DNA of 64,000 nucleotides from Balneolaceae bacterium UBA7797. Lineage in GTDB: Bacteria > Bacteroidota > Rhodothermia > Balneolales > Balneolaceae. The DNA is taken from assembly GCA_002480645.1 (NCBI GenBank), contig DLCN01000014.1, positions 1,166-65,165 on the forward strand. Reading direction: 5' to 3'. Of this stretch, positions 15,882 to 22,772 are shown piece after piece. How positions within the stretch are numbered: the stretch's first letter is position 1; every line of letters starts with the position of its first letter. Under the pieces are notes generated by a model. It worked only from the letters and a program-made list of their open reading frames with translations. It was not told the DNA's origin and did no database searches. The translations under genes and the position numbers were made by a program.

Positions 15882-16235
15882 TTAGTTGTTATAGTAAAAT
15901 TTTTCCTTCGTGATTTTTCCATTTTTCCATTCTTGAACGGATACTTGGCTGTAGTTTCGAATTCCAGATTCTTTATGAGTGTAATCGTATTGCCACTCGA
16001 CCATAGAAGTGTTTTCTCCTATTGTGACTTTAAGTGGCTGTGCACTTCTGAATTCTGTGATATTGCTGAAAAACTCTTCTTCCCTTTTTCTATTGGCTTC
16101 TTTGCCAATTGTGGGTTGCGATTCATTTTCCTGCATTATGATGTCTTCATCATAATATTTCTCAAAGGCCTCCATAGCCTTTCCTTGAAGCACTAAATCG
16201 TTCAAGTCAGTGACTTTTTCTAATAATTTTGACAT
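15882..16235 (-). CDS. SnoaL/NTF2-like protein (cassette gene)
   Basis: A 117-residue protein of the NTF2/SnoaL-like fold: an N-terminal helix (LNDLVLQGKAMEAFEKYYDEDI), then strands with MVEWQYDYTHKESG and VSVQEWKNGKITKEKFYYN, the latter being typical of small polyketide-cyclase-like proteins. No catalytic residue can be assigned. The ATG at 16235 (MSKLLEKV) is chosen over 16265 because family members start close to this helix. It sits between a Crp/Fnr regulator and a DoxX gene in one cassette and is probably co-transcribed with DoxX. Confidence 0.82.
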   Translation of the reverse strand: MSKLLEKVTDLNDLVLQGKAMEAFEKYYDEDIIMQENESQPTIGKEANRKREEEFFSNITEFRSAQPLKVTIGENTSMVEWQYDYTHKESGIRNYSQVSVQEWKNGKITKEKFYYNN

Positions 16236-16335
16236 AAGTTTTTTATTAAATGATTCATAGCACAAAGATCTGAATCACTATTGTCAAAAAAATTCAACTA
16301 TAAGTAAAAAGGAAGTGAAACTAGATTAACAAAAT

Positions 16336-16920
16336 CTAGTTTTCCATGATGAGTTCAGCTCTTATCTTGCTCAAAAACTGTTTCGTTATTCCTAGATAAG
16401 ATGCTATTAAATACTGTGGAACACGTTGTTCAATGTCCGGGTACTGTTCACGAAAAATGAGATACCTTTCTTTGGCCGTAAGGCTTAAGTTCCTAACAAT
16501 TCTTTTTTGTGACGCTACAAAGGCGTTTTGAATTATAATACGGAAAAAGCGCTCAAGTTTTGGGATTTGAGCATACAATTGTTCCAAACTTGTATGGGAA
16601 AACTGAGCCACTTTAGTTTTTTCCAAACACTGAACGTTATAGTCAGCGGGTTGTTGCGTAATAAAACTCCCCAAATCTGCTGTCCACCAATTTTCAATGG
16701 CAAACATTACAACGTGTTCGTTACCTTCTTGGTCAATAAAGAAAGTTTTAGCACAACCTGAGATAACATATGATTCATATTTACAGACGTCTCCCTGTTG
16801 AACAATGAATTGACCTTTTAGATAATCTCGGACTTTTACGTGTTCAACTAAAATAGACTTCTCTTTATCGGACAAGTCAATATGCCTACTTATATATTTC
16901 AGAATTAATTCTATTTCCAT
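16336..16920 (-). CDS. Crp/Fnr-family transcriptional regulator (cassette gene)
   Basis: A 194-residue regulator with an N-terminal cyclic-nucleotide-binding-like domain (KGQFIVQQGDVCKYESYVISG near residues 35-55 written in two parts, KGQFIVQQGD and YESYVISG) and a C-terminal helix-turn-helix (VPQYLIASYLGITKQFLSKIR, that is VPQYLIASYLG then ITKQFLSKIR). The Fnr iron-sulfur cysteines are absent, so it is of the general Crp type found often in Bacteroidota. It is the first gene of cassette 1: its ATG lies 10 bases from the core GCCTAAC (16931-16937). It may regulate the SnoaL and DoxX genes behind it. Confidence 0.9.
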   Translation of the reverse strand: MEIELILKYISRHIDLSDKEKSILVEHVKVRDYLKGQFIVQQGDVCKYESYVISGCAKTFFIDQEGNEHVVMFAIENWWTADLGSFITQQPADYNVQCLEKTKVAQFSHTSLEQLYAQIPKLERFFRIIIQNAFVASQKRIVRNLSLTAKERYLIFREQYPDIEQRVPQYLIASYLGITKQFLSKIRAELIMEN

Positions 16921-16930
16921 GTTCGCTTGT

Positions 16931-17030
16931 GCCTAACAACAGAGTAAAGTGAATAGAGTTCACTTTATCCCTATTTCATGTTAAAGTATTATTCATTTTA
17001 TTCTTTGAAATAATCAGAGCAAAGTGAATA
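16931..17030 (-). repeat. Right attI-like site beside the intact recombinase
   Basis: The core GCCTAAC (16931-16937; GTTAGGC on the minus strand) fits the integron core consensus. A 44-base block (16935-16978) is identical to 12679-12722. TAAAGTGAA and TTCACTTTA form an inverted repeat (16945-16967). The direct repeat CAGAGYAAAGTGAATA occurs at 16940-16955 and 17015-17030. The second copy overlaps the GTG start of the recombinase, so binding there could repress the recombinase gene. Confidence 0.7.
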
Positions 17031-17872
17031 AAACCGAATTAATAAACAAGTACAAAGCTAGGCTTATCCTTAGGAATTACAGTCAAAGAACAGTGGATGT
17101 TTATGTGAGTGCTTTAGGAGTTTTTGTTTCCTACCTACAGGAAAATCACATTGAAAAAGTAACTCCTCTTATACTTGAAAAGTTTTTTAATTACGCTTCT
17201 TCAGAACTGAACTACGGATATTCCATGATGAAGCAGGTACTGGCTTCGGTAAAGTTTCTGTATAACGATGTTCTAAAAGAACCCATCGATTTCGATTTCA
17301 ATATCAAAATGAAAAAGCCATCGACCATTCCTGAAGTATTGTCGGTAGAGGAGGTACAACGATTTCTGAATACCTTTACGAATCTGAAGCACAAAGCCAT
17401 TTTTACGTTATGCTATTCGGCAGGTCTAAGACTTGGCGAAATATTAAATCTAAGGATTAGGGACATTGATTCTAACCGAATGCAGATTCATATAAAACAA
17501 GCTAAGGGCAAGAAAGACAGATATACGATCCTGGCCCCAAATGTGCTGGATTTACTAAGAAATTATGTGAAAGAATATGCGCCCAATGAGTTTTTATTTG
17601 AAGGGCAGAATGGAGGCAAATATTCCAGTGCTTCTGTTCAAAATCTGATGCGTAAACATCGCAAACTTGCTAACATAAAGAAGAATGCAACGCCGCATAC
17701 GCTGCGCCACTCTTTTGCTACACATTTATTAGATAACGGAACTGATATTCGGTTTATACAGGAACTACTAGGGCATAAACACATTTCTACCACACAGATT
17801 TATACTCATGTCTCAACCCGGGATTTGAAGAGTGTAAAAAGTCCAATAGAGATGATTTCGCTTCAACTGTAA
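17024..17872 (+). CDS. XerC/D-like tyrosine recombinase of the cassette array
   Basis: A 282-residue tyrosine recombinase. The N-terminal SAM-like core-binding domain covers about residues 1-90 (LRNYSQRTVDVYVSAL). The catalytic domain has Arg136 (AGLRLGEI), Lys163/164 (KGKKDRY), His225-x-x-Arg228 (PHTLRHSFATHL), His251 (LLGHKHIS) and Tyr260 (TTQIYTHV), so all active-site residues are present. Only about 55 residues separate the RYTILAP strand from PHTLRH, so the extra helix domain that defines IntI integrases is absent. The start is GTG, supported by identical leading codons in the decayed copy at 12768. Its position, divergent from the cassettes and next to the attI-like site, is that of an integron integrase. 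It is most similar in motifs to XerD-like recombinases of Bacteroidota. Confidence 0.93.
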   Translation: MNKTELINKYKARLILRNYSQRTVDVYVSALGVFVSYLQENHIEKVTPLILEKFFNYASSELNYGYSMMKQVLASVKFLYNDVLKEPIDFDFNIKMKKPSTIPEVLSVEEVQRFLNTFTNLKHKAIFTLCYSAGLRLGEILNLRIRDIDSNRMQIHIKQAKGKKDRYTILAPNVLDLLRNYVKEYAPNEFLFEGQNGGKYSSASVQNLMRKHRKLANIKKNATPHTLRHSFATHLLDNGTDIRFIQELLGHKHISTTQIYTHVSTRDLKSVKSPIEMISLQL

Positions 17873-17888
17873 ATGAAGTAGAAATTAG

Positions 17889-17917
17889 AAAGCCGATGCT
17901 CTCACACCGGCTTTCCA
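17889..17917. terminator. Hairpin between recombinase and GH9 gene
   Basis: AAAGCCG pairs with CGGCTTT across a 12-base loop, 17 bases after the recombinase stop. The T-tract is weak. It is a diverged relative of the hairpins at 8912 and 10148 and may act for both convergent genes. Confidence 0.6.
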
Positions 17918-17942
17918 ACCTTAACCAAAAATCTAAAAAAGG

Positions 17943-20474
17943 TTACTTCAGAACCATTTCCTTAAAGGCAGAACCAAAAATGAGGTAACGGGTATTTCCA
18001 CCAATAGTACCTTCGTTTTGTCCCCACAGGAACGGCCAGTCGTCGTAGTTTTCGAAGTGATCGGGTTGCCGGAATAACAGTCCCGGTGCTACATTTCCGG
18101 GAATAAAGGAGAAGTCAGCCCGGTTATTACCGTAAAATACTTCTTTAGGCCGAACCGCACCTACCGTGGCCACCAGCGAATAATTGTGATAGGGATGTTT
18201 CCCGAACAGCCAGTCCGTGGCTTTAAAAGCATGGTCGGTATCAATAATATCCGGATAGTATTTATTGGCAAAACAGACCGTGGTTCCGAAATTCACGATC
18301 TGACCACTTCCGGCCCAGTTACCTAATCCGATCGGAACGCCATAGGGATTATCCTGCTCCAGTTGCTGTATATATTCCGCGTATTGCATTACATAAGGGC
18401 GCAGTTTTTCTTTGTAGCCTTCATCCATATGCGGGATGGCATGCAAAGCGGTGAGTATGGTGAAAGTGAGTCCGTTTTCGAGGGCCGGCCACAGTGTTTC
18501 GAGAAAGGTATCGGCATACTGCTGATCGCCGGTGGTAATGTATAACTGAAGGTTGGTGCCCAGATTGGCATATGCTCTCCAGCGACTGAATTCATCTTCG
18601 GGCTGATCGGCCAGCAATTCCGTGGCTTCTTCCAGCAGTCGTTTGGATTGTATAAGTGCCCGTTCCGAAAGATCATCATTATATCCTTTCAGTGCCCGGC
18701 TCGCTTCGGCAAAGGTGGCAGCGGCTCTGAGATCGAGGCCTGGATTACGACTGGTAAATGCCCACATATCATCTTTTACACCACTGGATTTTCCGTCCTC
18801 TGATATTTCATACGGACCCAATTCCGGATCGTAGGGGAGTCCGTCGGTGATAGAGGCCGCATCCCCCAGATGATGATAATTATCCAGTACGGAGTTGGAG
18901 AGTGTTTGCGACATATGACCCAGGATCTCAGCCTGAGCGACCAGATTCATGGTTCCGTGCTCGATATACTGCAACACATCGGGAGTGCCATCCGGGCGGT
19001 GAAGATCCACATACCGTTGCTCATGATTCACATAAGTCTGATCCCGCAGTGGTTTGAAATTCTCCCATGCCTCCACAAAATTCTGAACCACATATATGTT
19101 TGAGCCGGTCTCGATATCGAAATCGCCTGCATCAAAATACCCGCCTACATTCAAACCGGGAATGGTTTCCAGTGCTTCGAATTCGGTGTCGGTGGTCGGA
19201 CCTTGTGCATGCAGATCGAAGTGATCGGTATTGGTAGGAGCCTGCTTATAACTTTCCCTGAAAGGCTCGCCGTGCCACACGCGATACGCTTCATTCACAA
19301 ACATGTGGTTCATGTGGATGGGAACCCACACATCGTTGGTTGCATCGGTCATCTTATCATACACATGATCAGCGATCAGAAAGTGATTTGTTTTCTGATC
19401 ACCATACTCCAGGTAATAAATACCGGGTTCCTGAACGGAAGAGAAATCAAAGGTTACGTAGTGATATTTATAATAATCCCCCCAGGATACAATGTCACCG
19501 GTGAATACTTTTTCAACAGAACCATCGGCATCAATTCGGAAAACAGAAGCTTCTTTTTGCGGGATGTCGTTTTTATCCAGCTCAATAACTGCTTCTTTTT
19601 TCTGCTTCGGTAAATAACCAACCTGAGAAAAGCCGATATTCGGTTCTCTGATCCATCCATCAATGGACTTAGGTTCCACCGTCCAGCTCAGGACCTTTCC
19701 GGTCTTTCCGGATGGAAGCAGACTTCGAACCACGTACCAGCCATTTTGCGCCAGAACGCGTCCGTCGAAAAGCAGCAGATCGTCGTTGACTGAAGTTATC
19801 GTGATCATTCGCTCAGGATCGTCGGGAGCGAGGATCATGGTTCGACCTGTAGCCAGCGGCAGGGGATCGATATAACGCCCGGTACCACGATCGTCGGAGG
19901 TCACATAGCCTTTAAACTGCCGGATCTTTTCGCTGTTGGGTCTGGTGGTGGTATTGCTGACGACATAGCGTGGAAAAAGATCGGGCTGACCGTCCATCAG
20001 GTAGGTCTTACTCCAGTACTGAGAGGGGAGGAACTCCAGATTTAAGCCGGCTTCACCTTCCAGTCCGGCAGGAACGGGTTTGTCCAGATAGACCGCAATT
20101 TCTACGGCTTTACCTGTTGATGTGGTTACGATCCGGGATTCAAAATCGAAATCGTCATAGCGCAGAGTAACTTCAATGGTTCCGGCTTCGGGGTTCACAG
20201 TTCGCTCGAGCACTTTGGGAACCAGATCCCATTGTTCAGGAGTATTTGAAAGCCGCACCGCACCGCCCTGAACCGTTCTCACTCCGTGGTGAATGATCTC
20301 AATACCTGCATTCTTTTCGTCATTGAAGCCTCCGGTGAAGAGATTGCTGTAAACCAGTACATTCACTCCCTGAGTTTCGAAGTATTCAAGTTCGTTCAGT
20401 GTTAAATCCTGTGCCCGGGTGTTTACAGAAGCTGCCAAACATCCCAACAGCAGCCATATCTTCTTGCGTTTCAT
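17943..20474 (-). CDS. Secreted glycoside hydrolase family 9 enzyme
   Basis: An 843-residue predicted beta-glucan or chitooligosaccharide hydrolase. After the signal peptide (LLGCLAASVNTRAQ) there is an N-terminal strand-rich region of about 270 residues. Next comes an Ig-like CelD_N domain (NIGFSQVGYLPKQ to YYLEYGDQKTNHFLI), then the alpha/alpha-barrel catalytic domain. GGYFDAGDFDIE near residue 445 corresponds to the GH9 catalytic aspartate motif DAGD. NEGTIGGNTRYL near the C-terminus holds the probable general acid Glu. The substrate cannot be told from sequence. It is followed on the same strand by other carbohydrate genes, though with wide gaps, so it seems to be its own transcription unit. 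Confidence 0.88.
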   Translation of the reverse strand: MKRKKIWLLLGCLAASVNTRAQDLTLNELEYFETQGVNVLVYSNLFTGGFNDEKNAGIEIIHHGVRTVQGGAVRLSNTPEQWDLVPKVLERTVNPEAGTIEVTLRYDDFDFESRIVTTSTGKAVEIAVYLDKPVPAGLEGEAGLNLEFLPSQYWSKTYLMDGQPDLFPRYVVSNTTTRPNSEKIRQFKGYVTSDDRGTGRYIDPLPLATGRTMILAPDDPERMITITSVNDDLLLFDGRVLAQNGWYVVRSLLPSGKTGKVLSWTVEPKSIDGWIREPNIGFSQVGYLPKQKKEAVIELDKNDIPQKEASVFRIDADGSVEKVFTGDIVSWGDYYKYHYVTFDFSSVQEPGIYYLEYGDQKTNHFLIADHVYDKMTDATNDVWVPIHMNHMFVNEAYRVWHGEPFRESYKQAPTNTDHFDLHAQGPTTDTEFEALETIPGLNVGGYFDAGDFDIETGSNIYVVQNFVEAWENFKPLRDQTYVNHEQRYVDLHRPDGTPDVLQYIEHGTMNLVAQAEILGHMSQTLSNSVLDNYHHLGDAASITDGLPYDPELGPYEISEDGKSSGVKDDMWAFTSRNPGLDLRAAATFAEASRALKGYNDDLSERALIQSKRLLEEATELLADQPEDEFSRWRAYANLGTNLQLYITTGDQQYADTFLETLWPALENGLTFTILTALHAIPHMDEGYKEKLRPYVMQYAEYIQQLEQDNPYGVPIGLGNWAGSGQIVNFGTTVCFANKYYPDIIDTDHAFKATDWLFGKHPYHNYSLVATVGAVRPKEVFYGNNRADFSFIPGNVAPGLLFRQPDHFENYDDWPFLWGQNEGTIGGNTRYLIFGSAFKEMVLK

Positions 20475-20785
20475 GGTTCTCCAATAATATAAAGTGGTAG
20501 GTTATCCCTGATTCGAAGATGATCTCAGTGGATTCTTTTGTCCAACACGTGAAAAAATATCTTCCGAATTTTATGTGATTCAGAAGAGATAATGGTAAAA
20601 GAATAGGTATGAAGAAAGGAAAAAATGAAAAACTGATAAAAATATTGATCAAAAGATGGGCAAAATTAGACCAATTCAACCATAGTTTGGGGAAAATATC
20701 CGGTCGTACTTAAAATCAAGATCAGACAACCCCATTGAGTTGTCCGATCAAATAGCTGTACAGGTAGTGCCTGCCTGGTATAAAT
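20475..20785. other. Gene-free stretch between GH9 gene and small secreted protein gene
   Basis: This region is 311 bases long and AT-rich. It must hold the promoter of the GH9 gene on the minus strand and contains the terminator hairpin at 20721-20748. Nothing else was recognised. Confidence 0.4.
20721..20748 (-). terminator. Probable terminator of the small secreted protein gene
   Basis: On the minus strand ATCGGACAACTC and GGGTTGTCTGAT form a 12-bp stem with two wobble pairs and a 4-base loop. The following CTTGATTTT is only a modest T-tract. Confidence 0.55.
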
Positions 20786-21133
20786 TCAGAAGTAAACCAC
20801 CAATTTCTTATCAGAGATCAAAAAATTGATCAGTTGGTCTAAATTATAATACACTACTTTTTCAGCATTATTCTTTCTGTTGCCATTCAGAATCAAAAAT
20901 TTGCCCGAGATCCTGAAGTCATCCGATTTTGCTCCGAAATTTGAAGCTGCTATAATTTTGTCGGTAGAATGATACCTGACTTCGATATTTTCAACATTAC
21001 GGGCATCAATCAGACTATCGATGACGACGCCGGTTTGTTCTCCCGGACTGATAAATTTACTTTGTGAAAATGAATTATTCATCAATATCAGACTGAATAA
21101 AAGAGCTATGAAATACCCTGCTTTTGTTTCCAT
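20786..21133 (-). CDS. Small secreted hypothetical protein
   Basis: About 115 residues from the ATG at 21133 (METKAGYFIALLFSLILMNNSFSQ), which begins a good signal peptide cut after FSQ. A longer in-frame start at 21193 would put 20 residues ahead of the signal peptide and is less likely. The mature protein has no recognised domain; the strand-like RISGKFLILNGNRKN and VVYYNLDQLINFLIS are notable. Function unknown. Confidence 0.55.
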   Translation of the reverse strand: METKAGYFIALLFSLILMNNSFSQSKFISPGEQTGVVIDSLIDARNVENIEVRYHSTDKIIAASNFGAKSDDFRISGKFLILNGNRKNNAEKVVYYNLDQLINFLISDKKLVVYF

Positions 21134-21447
21134 GATTATATTTATAATGATTTGAGGAGCTACTGCAAACTGCGGGTTGGCAGGTTCGATCATGCCGGTA
21201 TAATATCCGAAATGAAAGTATTCAAGTCGTGTCCATGTCAGGGCAGACCATGTAATTATGTGAAAGGATGAAGATCGTGACTCCTGTTTATCCTTTTAAT
21301 CCGATCACAATGATGCATCCCGTGTCTAACGAACAGAGCTAGTTAATAGTGCATGATCGCAACAAAAGAACAAAGATTTTATCAAGAATTATCCGGAGAG
21401 CCTTATATCACTAAGATGATCAATAAAAAAAGCATAGTATTGAAGTG

Positions 21448-22626
21448 TTATTTAAAAGGTTGAATTCTTTTTAACTGTCTGATCAGCACCGGAATAAAGT
21501 CCTCAATAGCACTGAATTCATCGCGGTTATTCTCATAGATGGAGAACACCTGTTGTATGATCCCGAGATAGATAAATCCTCTCTCCTGAATACATGTTGC
21601 CATGTATTGTTCAGCAAAATCATTATGGCCGGATCTTTGAGCCATAGTTATTTCTCCGAGGCGGACCAGATGTTCTTCAAAGGTCATGTTCCAATCAGTG
21701 TATCCCTGTGCTCTCATAGATACTTTTAAACTATCCGTAAACAGGAATCTGATGTCGTTTACCATGGCAATAATTTCATCATTTTCCCTGAGCGCCTCAT
21801 GAAAGAACGAGTGACCCAGTTCATGAACAGCGATCTCCCTAAAATACTGTTCGTTGGTATAGCCGATAGTAAAAGAGTCGGGTCTATCGAGCTCTATCAT
21901 ATCAGATTCAGTATCAGGATCGGAACTTACGAACTGATAAATATCGGTACCGGATTCTGAGCTGATCGTCACCGAACGGCCAATGCCATTAAATGAAAAG
22001 GCAGATACCAGGATGGTGTATGAATTTCTTCTGATCCCGTAATAATCTTCCATCTGTTGGGTGTAGTTGTTTTGCGGGGCAACCGACCGGACTTCTGCCA
22101 TGAGTTTATCATACAATGGCTTTCCTTCAACCCGGAAGAATTCTTTCAGGCCTGCATCAACATAGAAATTCAGTACCGAGATATGGAAGTCAGTGAACAT
22201 GGAAATGATCTCTTCCTTTGAGAATTCATCGTGTTCGTAGTAAATGGAGGGATATTCTCTCGTCTGTTCATATTCCGGAAATTCAGAACTATAGAGTGAA
22301 ATAAGAATATCATACGAATCAACGAGGTCGTTTTTTAACAGCATATTCAGTTTTCTTACGGCTTCATGATTTTTGAAAAGGCTGAACCGGGCTGTTAATG
22401 TCCGGGCAAGCATGGCTCTGGGTGCAGGATTATCCCTGAAATGAGCTTCCCCTGATTCAGAAAGATTAAAGATCAGGGCCAGCGTTTCTACCCGTTCGTC
22501 ATAGCGGATATTGAGTTTTGAGTCGTTATATAAACATTCAGAGACATTAAAAGAAGGACCGGACCAGGAGGTAAGGTTTATAAGCACCAACACCGTGGAA
22601 GCAATAATTGAAATGGAGAAAGCCAT
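21448..22626 (-). CDS. DUF4932-type zinc metalloprotease
   Basis: A 392-residue protein with a hydrophobic N-terminal segment (signal peptide or anchor). IRYDERVETLALIFNLSESG near residues 39-58 resembles the start of DUF4932 proteins. The zinc-binding HELGHSFFHE (HExxH) lies near residue 267, and the downstream acidic residues could supply the third ligand as in gluzincins. The product is probably an exported peptidase; substrates are unknown. It lies alone on the minus strand with about 140 bases to the TonB receptor gene upstream. Confidence 0.75.
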   Translation of the reverse strand: MAFSISIIASTVLVLINLTSWSGPSFNVSECLYNDSKLNIRYDERVETLALIFNLSESGEAHFRDNPAPRAMLARTLTARFSLFKNHEAVRKLNMLLKNDLVDSYDILISLYSSEFPEYEQTREYPSIYYEHDEFSKEEIISMFTDFHISVLNFYVDAGLKEFFRVEGKPLYDKLMAEVRSVAPQNNYTQQMEDYYGIRRNSYTILVSAFSFNGIGRSVTISSESGTDIYQFVSSDPDTESDMIELDRPDSFTIGYTNEQYFREIAVHELGHSFFHEALRENDEIIAMVNDIRFLFTDSLKVSMRAQGYTDWNMTFEEHLVRLGEITMAQRSGHNDFAEQYMATCIQERGFIYLGIIQQVFSIYENNRDEFSAIEDFIPVLIRQLKRIQPFK

Positions 22627-22772
22627 ACCGAATTTGTTTAATGAAACGAGGGATACATTCGGTCAGAGCCTGAAAGCTGATCGTGATTAGTATGTACCCG
22701 GTTCAATGTTCGAGTACATTAGGTAAGCAATCAGCAGTTCTTAGATAAGTGACAGATAGGGGACAAATACTA

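Noticed and set aside
17024..17872. Classification of the recombinase as a canonical IntI integrase
   Set aside because: The region between the lysine-containing strand and the HxxR box is too short to contain the IntI-specific helix domain.
9036..17915. Prophage or conjugative element
   Set aside because: No structural, replication, relaxase or transfer genes were recognised, and the only mobility gene is the recombinase of the cassette array.
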